The notes beneath the pieces were generated by a model. The model saw nothing but the letters and a program-made list of their open reading frames with translations. It did no database searches and was not told the origin of the DNA. The translations under genes were made by a program, and so were the position numbers. Below are positions 49,325 through 61,035 of a stretch of DNA of 64,000 nt, in pieces. Position 1 is the first letter of the stretch; every line of letters begins with the position of its first letter. The DNA lies in contig CBFFRP010000132.1 of assembly GCA_965644295.1 (NCBI GenBank), forward strand, positions 186,001-250,000, written 5' to 3'. The DNA comes from Paraphysomonas bandaiensis (Eukaryota; Chrysophyceae).

Positions 49325-51986
49325 TTAGACTGTCATATGTGAATCAATCGGCCATATACTATCATCTTCTTCATCACTGCTCACACATTCCCACAAACCA
49401 ATCTGTGGTGTATCGTCGGAACCATTTAACACTCCAGTACTCCTTGCATGGTCTGAAGACTGCTTGGAAGACTCAGATGCAGCACCCGCAATATAATCAG
49501 TCAAATCTAGCTCATTCGCCTGTGATCTGCTCAGCGATGATGTGATTTTATACTTCTGAAGATTCTCAAGACGACGTTGCAAAGCCATTAATTCATTATC
49601 TACATCACATTTACACATTGAATGAAAACGTAATTACCAGGCGTACCGAGTTTCCATCCATCCTCGCGATGTTTCTCCTTATTTGACCGACTCATATCGG
49701 ACGGCACTGACATATCTACAGTAATGAAACAATTATGTCAAGTAACAATTCCGCTACTACCCAACAAGAGATCACTCAACATATGTGCGCACTAGAACAG
49801 AAATTGTGCACTTATGACATACACGCCATATCATTTAAGTCTGAACTAATACCTCCTTCGTGTCCGACAAGGTTTCGATCTGAATCCATTAGCGCGGAAA
49901 GCCGATGCTAAAAATATGCAACGTTACCGAATATGAAACGATTTTAACTAGACATCTCAATCTGAATACCTCTAAAATTTGCACAGCAGATGCAATAGTA
50001 TCAATGTCTTTCCCAATATCTCCAGCAGATAAATTTATCTGTATGGGTGCACGATTAACTTCAATACTCGTCGCCCCGCATTTACTATATCCTTTCAAGT
50101 CATCAACCCTCTGACTTGCAGGATCTAATAGACCATCTGGTTCACATTCCGAGCTCAAATGTTGAATAGGATCTGCTGTAAGTTCACTGGCCGTTAGTGG
50201 CTCGCTACCCTCTACACAATGTTGCTGTTTTGTGTCAAATTCAGGATCCAATAAAGAGGTTTGACCATTGTTACTGTGAGATTCCCGACTGGCATCGCCT
50301 TCGTTAGAATGGAGGCCGTTTCCCAACGATAAATTCCATACATCAGCTCTAGCACTACTCTCTGAATTCTGGTAATTTTTTTCAACATCCGAATCTCTAA
50401 AATATAGTAACGTAAGAGGCTTCCCATGACATAAAACTTTATATAACATTCAGGGTACACATCTATATATAATACGGTGTGTGTATTTACTACCTCTTAT
50501 GGAATTTTGGTCTACTATCATGCCTGGGAATGTCTTTAGTATTTTGGCTCATTGACTGCCGCATGTCATGGATTTTCTGCATAAGTGATCCACTGTTCAG
50601 AGATGATGAATCGAGGTTTAGTAAGCCGAACTCATCACTGCTACTCGAACTACTGCCACTACTCTTACTGGATAAAGTACTCTTTGCATGTTGTAAAGCG
50701 CTTTCCGACAACTTTACCAAATCTAGTACTGACTTCGCCTGACGCTCACGATCCACTTTCGAATGGAACGATGTTCTAGCTCTATTCTTGTAGGTTTGAT
50801 GAGAGGTGGCATCGTGGTAATGACTACTTGCTGACTTCTTCGACTTCCTGCTTTCCTTTCTAGAGAGCGATGGGGTATGGCCCTTACCGTGTCTATACCT
50901 CGTCTGCTTAGGCTTGTTGGCTTCAGCACGATACATACTGCGGAATTCCATTCTGCCAATAGAAGAAGTTTCACTCGTCGATTTCAAATCACGGCTTGGA
51001 GTAATATTTCTATGTCGAAGCACATTTCTTCTACCATATTCGTTAACACTTCCAGAAGTTTGTTTGGAATACTTTAATTCTCTTTCCAAATACTTTATTT
51101 CCTCTTCCTTTTTCTGTAGAATTTTCCTTAAACGTTCCTCCGACATACTTTGATGACCCTTTTGATATTTGATTCGTTGGATTTGTTTGTCTACCTTGAG
51201 GTTTCGCTTATGTGCTGCTTGCTTGACCTGTCGCAGCATATGTAACCGGCGTTCTTCAGCAAGGTGTAGCTTATATAAAAGTTTATCTTCGGCATGGGCA
51301 GGCTGTCTGAGCTCTGGAGCTCCAGTGTGCCATACAGAGAAAGTAGTTTTACGCAACTTAGGAGAGGTAGAGCACTTTTTTACTCGATCATTACTTCGTT
51401 GGGAGTGAGCTGATTTTTTCTTGCTTGATTTCTTTGAGTCATTATAAGCCACAGGTATACTCTCATCTTCATCAAGTAAGTGCTCTGTTTTAGTGTTCCA
51501 AGTCGACAGACGCTTTGGTCCCCAATTTAATCGTCTTGAGCGTAAAAATGTATACTCTTGAATAAACTTTCTTTCCCGGTCAATTGAAGTTTGATCAGAT
51601 GAATTGAAATTATCAATATCTATTGGGAACTGGTAATAGAATGTAGTAAGAGAGATAGTCCCCGTATTCGTATTACGCAACATGAAATCAAGCGTCTTAG
51701 TCACACCATGCTCCATACTCGATGCTATAAACGAACAGGAGCCTAGAGGATAAGAATCTCCACTCGAAGAATAGGCTTCAGCAGTTATTTCGATATCACA
51801 AGTGGCTGATAGCTCGTCTGCAATCGGAACATAAACAGTCTTACAGAAGTTTGCTGCGACCTGGTCACACAGAGGCGCTGACATATCAAACTTATGAGCA
51901 TTGATTTTAATAGTGAGAAGGATTGATATCGTATCATCGGATAGAGAACGAAACAGTGCTGTGTCGACAAACACATGAACGAGCAT
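49325..51986 (-). CDS. Large protein with N-terminal C2-like domain and coiled coil, unknown function (multi-exon)
   Basis: ATG 51986 opens a 498-codon exon. The first 130 residues (MLVHVFVDTALFRSLS and onward) have the alternating hydrophobic pattern of a C2-type beta sandwich; this is a fold-level impression only. A basic, Ser/Lys-rich part follows, then a coiled coil (SEERLRKILQKKEEEIKYLE) and Ser-rich low complexity. The exon joins 50402 and onward through RG/GTAGTA..TTTTAG, restoring FHKRDSDVEKNY. That exon runs to about 49972, then small exons lead to the last one (DNELMALQRRLENLQKYKI, ending DSHMTV, stop at 49325). Exon ends after 49970 are not all fixed. No membrane segment is present. 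It may be a membrane- or cytoskeleton-associated adaptor. It is divergent from the LRR gene. Confidence 0.65.
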
Positions 51987-52099
51987 CTCCTGCTGGCTGT
52001 TGTTACGGTGCTGAGGGCGTTGATCTATACAGCAGGAGCATTACGAGTATGCGAGCGATGCGATGAGCGATGATTGAGATCATAGCAGCTCGAGTCAAC

Positions 52100-52240
52100 T
52101 ACGAACTACGATACCGTACACTGGTATACCATACTCCCTACGCTGCTGTGCTACAGTGTATACTGTACGGATATACAGCAGTAAAATCAACTGCCATTTT
52201 CATAGGCTGTATACCTATACGTATACAGCAGTACACCGTA
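52100..52240. promoter_or_regulatory. GTATAC/CAGCAGT elements between the C2-like and LRR genes
   Basis: GTATAC words lie at 52158-52163, 52209-52214 and 52221-52226. CAGCAGT follows two such words: ATATACAGCAGTA at 52171-52183 and GTATACAGCAGTAC at 52221-52234. The spacer lies between start codons 51986 (minus) and 52575 (plus). The promoter role is inferred. Confidence 0.45.
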
Positions 52241-52574
52241 GTACAGATCCAACAGAGAACCTCCAATGAGGAATCACATACACCAATCATCTCCGAAATA
52301 CGCTGTTTGGTTGGTGAACCACATTGCAGTCTTCTTCGAAAATTTGGCTCGTATCGCCGTAGGCCTGCTGTAGAGTGTGGTATACAGACAGCCGTATATG
52401 TGAACTACATGAACATGAAGTGACGGCACATTCACGTGAAATCTCGAGTCGAGTCGAGTACTCCAGTGCGCTGCATGAGTCGCCTGCTCTCTCGTGCTGC
52501 TCTAGCTCTAGTTGTGTCTTGTATGATGTATCTGTAACGCACGTGTCACTCTTATCGTATTGACCGGCTGTGTC

Positions 52575-55500
52575 ATGAGGCTGTACGTACTGTGTGTATG
52601 TATGGCTGCTCTATTGCCTCTATCAAGTGGTAAGTGGGGAGTCTTCTGTCTTGTTGTGTAATGGTTACATGTATGTATGTATATTAAGGTTGGAATGAGT
52701 ATCAGAGTGCTGCTGTGTCGAATACTTGTGCAACAGATGAAGACTGCGCTCTCTGTGATTTTATTGGGTCGACTGATATCACAACGGCATACAGTTCATC
52801 GTGGACTTGCGATAATGTTAACTCCAAGTGCTCGTGGGATGGAATAGGCTGCAATGGTGGTGGTTCGGTCTCCAGCATTAGTCTAGGAAGCCAGGGTATA
52901 ACTGGATCACTTCCATTATCACTTGCAAACATGACTAATTTAGAGCATCTTGATTTGAGCACGAACAGTTTTTCCGGGACGCTTCCGTATAACATTGGCA
53001 GTTTAATCAAACTTTCGTTCTTGTCTCTGAGGTCGAACTTATTCACTGGTACACTGCCATTGTCGCTTACTCAACTCTCTAGCCTTGAGGAAACTGATTG
53101 TAGTGATAACATGCTGAGTGGCTCTCTACCGTCAAGTATTGGGAGTTTATACAACCTCCTGTATTTTTATGCTGAAGATTGCCTACTCAGTGGATTCCTT
53201 CCTGAATCCATTACATCAATGAGTAGTTTAGTGGAGTTCTCAGTGTATCGCAATACGCTCTCAGGTCCACTTCCGTCAGCTCTATCTCTTCTTACCAATG
53301 TAGAATATTTTGACCTCGGAGATAATATGTTTACTGGGACTCTTCCTTCTGGAGTTGGCGCCATGACACAACTCTGGTTATTGTATATTGACTACAGCGA
53401 TCTCACCGGCACACTCCCCACTGAGCTCGGCGCGCTTGACCTGCTTACTGATCTATCATTTTACAATAACAATTTGAATGGAACACTGCCCTCTACTCTT
53501 GGGGGAATGACAAGTCTCACCTACTTTGACTTAGGCCAAAATTCATTCACCGGAACGCTTCCTGCATCTATTATTAACATGTCATCGTTAGTGTTCTGGT
53601 ACATGGACAATAGTAGGATTACAGGACCCCTGCCGTTTGGCTTTGGAGACTTAAGTTATTTGCAACAGCTATCGCTTTTCCACAACCTACTCTCTGGCCC
53701 CCTTCCTGAGACAGTCACTAAACTAACCCTTCTCGATCTCCTTGATCTTGGAGCGAATTCGATATCAGGATCACTGCCTAACGACATTGGGGTTTTGCGA
53801 CGGGCGGAGTATATCTCACTGGCTCAAAATTCTCTCACAGGAGCACTCCCTTCCACCCTTAGCGATTTATCGAATCTGAAAAGTCTCGTTTTGTCGTTCA
53901 ACCATATTTCGGGTCCCATATTGCCTTCTATAGTGGATCTTACTGCTCTCCAGCGATTAGATATTGGCAACAACGAAATCACCGGGGAATTTCCAAGTGG
54001 CATAACTAAGATAGCTAATCTTGCCATTCTAAATGGAGAATCTAATGCATTACGTGGAACAATCCCAAGTGATATCGATACTCTGAGTGCCCTTACCTTT
54101 CTTGCCTTAGGAAATAACTATCTTAACGGGACACTGCCAGATAGTATAGCTAATCTGTATGACCTTGAAACTGGTACAGGTCTTTATCAGTTTCGAGCGA
54201 ATTCTAACCTGTTGACGGGTTCTATTCCAAGTTCATACGCCAACTTGTCCTCCCTGAAAGAGTTACAGTTGCAAGATAATCTACTAATAACAACGTATAG
54301 TGACCGCTTTTGTGAATTGACCCGCCTCGAAACGTTTTACGTCACACAATCTGAATATCATGAATGTAAAATACCTACCCCGATGCCGACCTCGGTGCCA
54401 ACCTCTCTACCGAGTGGGAACCCAACCTTTGTTCCTACCGCAAACCCATCAGAGCTACCGACACACGATCCTTCATCAGCACCATCTCATTCTCCCACAT
54501 GTGTTCCAACTATATCTCCGACATCATTTCCGACGGTTTCGCCGACAAGTACTCCTAGTATGTGTCCCACATATACACCGTCGCTGTTACCTACTGGTGA
54601 ACCAACTGTAGCCCCCACGGTAGGGCCATCTCATTCTCCCACTTGTGTTCCAACTATATCTCCGACATCATTTCCGACGGTTTCGCCGACAAGTACTCCT
54701 AGTATGTGTCCCACATATACACCGTCGCTGTTACCTACAGGTGAACCAACTGTAGCCCCCACGGTAGGACCGTCTCATTCTCCCACCTGTGTTCCAACTA
54801 TATCTCCGACATCATTTCCGACGGTTTCGCCGACAAGTACTCCTAGTATGTGTCCCACATATACACCGTCGCTGTTACCTACTGGTGAACCAACTGTAGC
54901 CCCCACGGTAGGACCGTCTCATTCTCCCACCTGTGTTCCAACTATATCTCCGACATCATTTCCGACGGTTTCGCCGACAAGTACTCCTAGTATGTGTCCC
55001 ACATATACACCGTCGCTGTTACCTACAGGTGAACCAACTGTAGCCCCCACGGTAGGACCGTCTCATTCTCCCACCTGTGTTCCAACTATATCTCCGACAT
55101 CATTTCCGACGGTTTCGCCGACAAGTACTCCTAGTATGTGTCCCACATATACACCGTCGCTGTTACCTACTGGTGAACCAACTGTAGCCCCCACGGTAGG
55201 GCCATCTCATTCTCCCACTTGTGTTCCAACTATATCTCCGACATCATTTCCGACGGTTTCGCCGACAAGTACTCCTAGTATGTGTCCCACATATACACCG
55301 TCGCTGTTACCTACAGGTGAACCAACTGTAGCCCCCACGGTAGGACCGTCTCATTCTCCCACCTGTGTTCCAACTATATCTCCGACATCATTTCCGACGG
55401 TTTCGCCGACAAGTACTCCTAGTATGTGTCCCACATATACACCGTCGCTGTTACCTACAGGTGAACCAACTGTAGCCCCCACGGTAGGACCGTCTCATTC

Positions 55501-57502
55501 TCCCACATGTGTTCCAACTATATCTCCGACATCTTTTCCGACGGTTTCGCCGACAAGTACTCCTAGTATGTGTCCCACATATACACCGTCGCTGTTACCT
55601 ACTGGTGAACCAACTGTAGCCCCCACGGTAGGGCCATCTCATTCTCCCACTTGTGTTCCAACTATATCTCCGACATCATTTCCGACGGTTTCGCCGACAA
55701 GTACTCCTAGTATGTGTCCCACATATACACCGTCGCTGTTACCTACTGGTGAACCAACTGTAGCCCCCACGGTAGGGCCATCTCATTCTCCCACATGTGT
55801 TCCAACTATATCTCCGACATCATTTCCGACGGTTTCGCCGACAAGTACTCCTAGTATGTGTCCCACATATACACCGTCGCTGTTACCTACAGGTGAACCA
55901 ACTGTAGCCCCCACGGTAGGGCCGTCTCATTCTCCCACCTGTGTTCCAACTATATCTCCGACATCATTTCCGACGGTTTCGCCGACAAGTACTCCTAGTA
56001 TGTGTCCCACATATACACCGTCGCTGTTACCTACTGGTGAACCAACTGTAGCCCCCACGGTAGGGCCATCTCATTCTCCCACATGTGTTCCAACTATATC
56101 TCCGACATCATTTCCGACGGTTTCGCCGACAAGTACTCCTAGTATGTGTCCCACATATACACCGTCGCTGTTACCTACTGGTGAACCAACTGTAGCCCCC
56201 ACGGTAGGACCGTCTCATTCTCCCACCTGTGTTCCAACTATATCTCCGACATCATTTCCGACGGTTTCGCCGACAAGTACTCCTAGTATGTGTCCCACAT
56301 ATACACCGTCGCTGTTACCTACTGGTGAACCAACTGTAGCCCCCACGGTAGGGCCATCTCATTCTCCCACTTGTGTTCCAACTATATCTCCGACATCATT
56401 TCCGACGGTTTCGCCGACAAGTACTCCTAGTATGTGTCCCACATATACACCGTCGCTGTTACCTACAGGTGAACCAACTGTAGCCCCCACGGTAGGACCG
56501 TCTCATTCTCCCACATGTGTTCCAACTATATCTCCGACATCATTTCCGACAGTTAACCCAGTTGCTGACCCTACATCTTGTCCTTCGTTTTCTCCAACTA
56601 TGCTTTTTGACGTATTGCCTACAATTATTCCAACTGCTGTACCATCTCTATACCCTACAGAATTGGTAACTGTTACTGTAGCAATACCTTGCTCCTTTAA
56701 TGCCACCGGCTTGCAGTTTCTTAATAGCTCCTCTGAGTTGGAGATTGCTCTGGAAGATGTTCTTTTGGGGGAAGACGAAGGGTATGTAGTTGTTGATGGC
56801 ATAAGCAAGATTGGTGCCGTTAACACGGAGTATCAATCTGTGTTTGTCATAGCTGCTGAAGAGTTGGATGTGTATCTTGTTTCTTACACGGTGTTTGGTG
56901 TGTATCGACGACACAGTCCGGGAGTGAACAAGGATGTTGTGTTCAGCACGTTGCAGCAAAAGTATTCTGACGCCATTGAGAGCGGTGCTCTAGTTACCAG
57001 GGTGTCTAGTGTTGCTAAAAATACAGTAACGATATCCGGCTACATCAGCAGTATCGACGATGTGAGAGTAACTGCTGCTACGCGAATACCGACGTCATTT
57101 CCTAGCATACAACCAAGCTCTGAGATACTGCATCGGTCGTCCGATAGTCGTACAACAATAGCTGAATCACATTCCACATGGTACATTGTAGCGGCTGTGG
57201 TGTTCGTGTTTTTATTGCTCGCAGTTTTCTTATGTCGGAAGTATGTGTATGCGATGCGTCGGCAAGAAAAAAGTGAATTTTACGGTCTTAATGCCCACAC
57301 TCTGGCCACTGAGACAGTTTCTATTGACAGCGAGCGACCAATTTCAAGTATATTCCCTCGAGGTGAGGATACACGAAGGGTAGAAAAGTTTTATAATATG
57401 GAGTCGTCATTAAGGATTGATTTGGGGGAAGAAGATCCTGAGATTGTTAGTGATAAGGTCTCGTCGGCGTTAGTTAGAAATGAAAATATAGAGGCAGTGT
57501 AG
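52575..57502 (+). CDS. LRR type I membrane protein with 14-copy PTxxPT repeat stalk (1622 aa, 2 exons)
   Basis: Exon 1 (52575-52629) encodes a signal peptide (MRLYVLCVCMAALLPLSS) and joins exon 2 (52689-57502) over a 59-nt GTAAGT..TTAAG intron, restoring SGWNEYQSAA. An N-terminal cap with paired Cys (CTWDNV-like CDNVNSKCSWDGIGC) precedes about nineteen plant-type leucine-rich repeats with the LxxNxLxGxLP pattern, to about residue 560. Next comes a Pro/Thr/Ser/Cys stalk of fourteen identical 48-residue units plus a partial one, then a folded region of about 150 aa, a transmembrane helix (YIVAAVVFVFLLLAVFLC) and a tail of about 95 aa without a kinase domain. It resembles a receptor or adhesin held away from the surface by a rigid stalk. 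The ligand is unknown; cell wall or prey/partner recognition is speculative. Confidence 0.88.
54486..56555 (+). repeat. 144-bp coding minisatellite, 14 full units plus a partial unit
   Basis: The TCTCATTCTCCCAC start word recurs exactly every 144 bp (54486, 54630, 54774 ... 56502). The units encode the same 48 residues with the PT-x-x-PT pattern. Units differ only at five third-codon positions, all synonymous: ACA/ACT/ACC, TCA/TCT, ACT/ACA, GGG/GGA and CCA/CCG. Confidence 0.95.
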
Positions 57503-57681
57503 CGTAACAAAGGAAATATATTATAGAATTATCATGCACATTTATTTGTTAAGTCGTACTCTATCGAACGTATTTACACAGTTGAAACTCGCCGGTTGAC
57601 AGTGTGTACGCCCATCATATATCTAATCTAATTATAAACACATAATGAACCCCGCGAAACAGATTTAACTTCTGTTACATA

Positions 57682-59033
57682 GTGAATGTCTTATTATGTG
57701 CAATAGGCGTGCAAGAGTCAAAACTAATGTAGCAAAACAATTTATCTAACTAGTGCTTAACTCAGATACTCTACTATTTGGCGCTACGAAAGCTGCTTGT
57801 GCGTCACCGCAGGCACCAGGGTGCAACCACTTTCGCACTATTGCTCAAAGCAAATGCAGTGAACAAGCAGAATGTTGATATACCTGACATCTGCTGACAT
57901 CAGGATACTTCTGTTACAAGATGGAATTGTATAATAGCTAAATACTAAATATAGCCCAAGATATATGATCAGCTCTATAGCAAGAGGACTATACAGACTA
58001 TATATGTACAAAACTTGTTCTATCTGTGAATTAATCTACTGTAACACTATATTATATAACTTGTTCACTAACTTTGAGTTGTTATATAAATGAGATCAGA
58101 CCTTTTTCCTCAGCAAAGTCGGTGATAGAGCGGAAGTGGTTGCACCTTGGTCCTTGCAGTGACGCACAAGCAGCTTTCGTACCGTTAAATAGTAAGATAT
58201 CAGCGTTAAGCACTAGTTAGTTAATTTTTTTGCAACATTAGTTTTGACTCTTACACGCCTATTGCTAATAATAATATGACATTCACTACATCATTTTAAT
58301 GCACAATATTTCTTGTATTATTGAAACCCAGCTCAGAACTGAACTCTCTTTTCTAATGTTAGACTTGTTCAACTATACACATTGAACTCGATTGCATACT
58401 TCTACTAATAACTACAACAATAATTTATATATCACATTAAATATACAGCGGCACACCACACCTGTGAATAACTTCATCTGACCTGTAAATATACACTTAA
58501 CTATTGCTCACTATATATGTTCTATAATCCCTCAACAAAGTCGGACTCGCATCTTTTCGTGGTGATCTGGAAGACAAGTACCGACAACTAATATATATAA
58601 TCAGCATATAATTTTCGGCCCACACATAGCCAAATGCTTGGAACATACAAATATAAGTGATAAGTGTTACATATGTACTATGTACACGTCTTTGGGTCTT
58701 GACACTAACCCTCAGGGACCTGGGCCCACCGCATGGGTATCCGAGGTATTTGTCTGCCTGCCAAAGTCAAGCACCCGGGCTGCTCATCTTAAGGACTCAA
58801 AAATCCTGATGTCAGCAGATGTCAGGTATATCAACATTCTGCTTGTTCACTGCGTTTGCTTTGAGCAACAGTGCGAAAGTGGTTACACCTTGGTGCCTGC
58901 GGTGACGCACAAGCAGCTTTCGTAGCGCCAAATAGTAGAGTATCTGAGTTAAGCACTAGTTAATTAAATTGTTTTGCTACATTAGTTCTGACTCTTACAC
59001 GCCTATTGCTAATAATAATATGACATTCACTAC
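57682..59033. mobile_element. Long-TIR element, copy C, with about 230-bp inverted repeats
   Basis: The first 230 bp (from TAGTGAATGTCTTATTATGT near 57682) are almost exactly the reverse complement of about 58800-59033 (ending AATATGACATTCACTA). The arms include GCTGCTTGTGCGTCACCGCA and the block AACTAGTGCTTAACTCAG. A second, partial right end lies inside at 58130-58290 (to CATTCACTAC). So one element seems inserted in, or recombined with, another. The part 58528-58800 matches copy B (18582-18850). No frame of transposase size is present. No target-site duplication was clear. Confidence 0.8.
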
Positions 59034-59329
59034 TGCGTCCAATTACTTCCACTGCTAAATTTAAATGCTACAACCATTGATATGTGTTGAGAATCAGACA
59101 TGGAGTACGTCAAAAGTGTACGGCTTGAGAAAGTTGTCTAGAATAAAACCAAGGCGTACCGACTCTGGGATATCTTCGGCTCCTTCGGTAATACTCTCTG
59201 ATAGGGCGTGTATCTAGATATTGTTATACCTCCACAGACTTAGGCATTATGAGATTTATACTGTATACTGTACAATACTAATTGCAAACTGTTTGCCATC
59301 ATGCACTTTCACGTACATACTCACACCTA

Positions 59330-59816
59330 GCCTTATCTTGGAGGTCCATCTTCATAGCCATAATGTCGCGGTGCACATGGAGTGAAGCGCACAATTAGAA
59401 CCAGACATGGAGTAGTCGAGCCCCATGATGGCATCCCGCAGTACACCACTCATGGAAACGTATTGAACTCCTTTCGTGCAGAATCTATACAATCCCCTGA
59501 CTCCAGTGGCCCCTGGATGCGGATAGAGATCCGTACTCTGCGAGAACATCTTCCGTGCTCTCACTATCGATCACTCTGGCGATGAGTCCTGAACTGTGTA
59601 ACCTCCATACACACTTCACGTCTACCTCAGAGTCACCGGCAACGGCGTTGAGATGAGCCACACTGAGGAAGTTTGTCTTCTCACTGGCCAGATCCGGCAA
59701 AGCCTCAACTCTCGCTGCTGAGGTACACACACTGGAGGCACGCCACACGGACTGGAAGGCTTTACCTCAAGCAAAGCATTCCTTTCTCCCAATGAGGGCA
59801 GTGTAACTTCATCCAT
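59330..59816 (-). CDS. Possible small multi-exon gene, unrecognised
   Basis: On the minus strand, ATG 59816 begins MDEVTLPSLGERNALLE, then a GTAAAG donor. A CAGCAG acceptor near 59720 leads to VEALPDLASEKTNFLSVAHL, with further open sequence to 59485. Farther on, near 59340, the frame IMAMKMDLQDKAR ends at GTGTGAGT. The pieces look exon-like but were not all joined in one frame. No family is recognised. It would be divergent from the phosphatase gene, with a spacer of about 290 bp. It may instead be chance open frames in a GC-richer patch. Confidence 0.3.
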
Positions 59817-60102
59817 ACGACTGTCTGTATGCTTATGAGTGAGCAGCGTGCGCAGTCCAGTCCGCAGTGTAGTCGGGTGCCTACACGAGGAGTCACCTCA
59901 AAATCAGCCGTCCGAAAGAAAAAAACAAACAAAAACCGGGCAAATTTGATCTTTACCTCCTGCACTCACTGAATTTCCTGGATTTCTCACTGCGTTTCTG
60001 AGTATTTTCTCAGAAGGGTGAGGAGAGACTGACTCGTCGTCTCTGTGCCCAGCTCATGCATGCAGCTACGCTGTTGAAACACAGTTCATTACACGATTGA
60101 AG

Positions 60103-61035
60103 ATGATTACTTACTCTGGAAGGCGGGAAGTTCCAAAGCATAGAACTGAGCCAACTCTATGTGGCTCTGCCCACCAAATTACAGAGTCATTGTTTCTTGG
60201 GCCAATGCAGGCGTGTGGGCCGAACAGGTCCGAGGAGCTACTCTCTCAGAATGTAACAGGCATAGTCAACTGTTGTCCAAACATATGTGTCAATGTTTAT
60301 GAGCACTGTATTGAGTACTGTCTAGTCGCAGTAGAGGATAATGAAGCTGCCAATATTCTTCCGTGGCTACATCCGGCCAGTGATTTCATTCAAAAGCACG
60401 TATCTGTTGGTGGTAGATGCTTGGTGCACTGTCAGATGGGGGTATCTCGCTCATCTACGGTTGTTATTGCTTATCTAATGAAGTATCATGGAATGACATT
60501 GGATGATGCCTATGTATTCACGAAGAGTAAACGCCATATAATTGAACCCAACGTTGGTTTTTGGCGGCAGCTACAAGAATTCCAGAAGCAACTAAATAGT
60601 ATGTCTGTGCGCCCATCACAAGCGGTGGGATATGATGATGATTGGATATCAGCAATGTACGTAGCGTATAATGTGAACCATGATCAAGGATATGATACTA
60701 TGTGCAATGATTTGTCCGCATGCACTAATGTAGAAACTGCAAATGAAGCCTTGATGATAGGACTATACTTTATTCTTGGAAAAGGGTTGAGTGATCATAA
60801 TTTAAAGTGGTATATTGCGCTAGCCAGAGCATATGACAAGTGCATACCAGAAATCGTTGACGAGGGTGAAAGTAGTACAGAGAAGAAATATATAGACACC
60901 GAAAGATCTCACTCTGTTATACAGATATGTAATATTATTCATTCCGAGCAGTTTCTAGAAGATTGGTCATCAGAATTTCGACCTTGTGATAAAGAAAAAC
61001 TTCTGAGCGCCTTGCAGCTTGTAGAAGAACTATAG
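60103..61035 (+). CDS. Dual-specificity protein phosphatase (310 aa)
   Basis: The cysteine phosphatase loop is VHCQMGVSRSSTVVIAYLM (HCxxGxSRS, the catalytic Cys at about residue 104). The general-acid region lies before it (EYCLVAVEDNEAANILPWLH, with Asp/Glu candidates), and the typical DSP helix TLDDAYVFTKSKRHIIEPN with the FWRQLQEFQ end follows. The domain spans residues 20-165. It is an atypical DSP without a CH2/rhodanese domain. It removes phosphate from Tyr and Ser/Thr residues; targets are unknown. The C-terminal 145 residues (from SMSVRPSQAV) are mostly helical and unrecognised. The intronless frame is started at ATG 60103, the first ATG (an upstream TTG codon precedes it). Confidence 0.88.
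   Translation: MITYSGRREVPKHRTEPTLCGSAHQITESLFLGPMQACGPNRSEELLSQNVTGIVNCCPNICVNVYEHCIEYCLVAVEDNEAANILPWLHPASDFIQKHVSVGGRCLVHCQMGVSRSSTVVIAYLMKYHGMTLDDAYVFTKSKRHIIEPNVGFWRQLQEFQKQLNSMSVRPSQAVGYDDDWISAMYVAYNVNHDQGYDTMCNDLSACTNVETANEALMIGLYFILGKGLSDHNLKWYIALARAYDKCIPEIVDEGESSTEKKYIDTERSHSVIQICNIIHSEQFLEDWSSEFRPCDKEKLLSALQLVEEL

Noticed and set aside
54486-56555. Regular 144-bp array considered as a CRISPR or satellite
   Set aside because: The units are contiguous without unique spacers and lie in one open reading frame encoding a PT-rich stalk.
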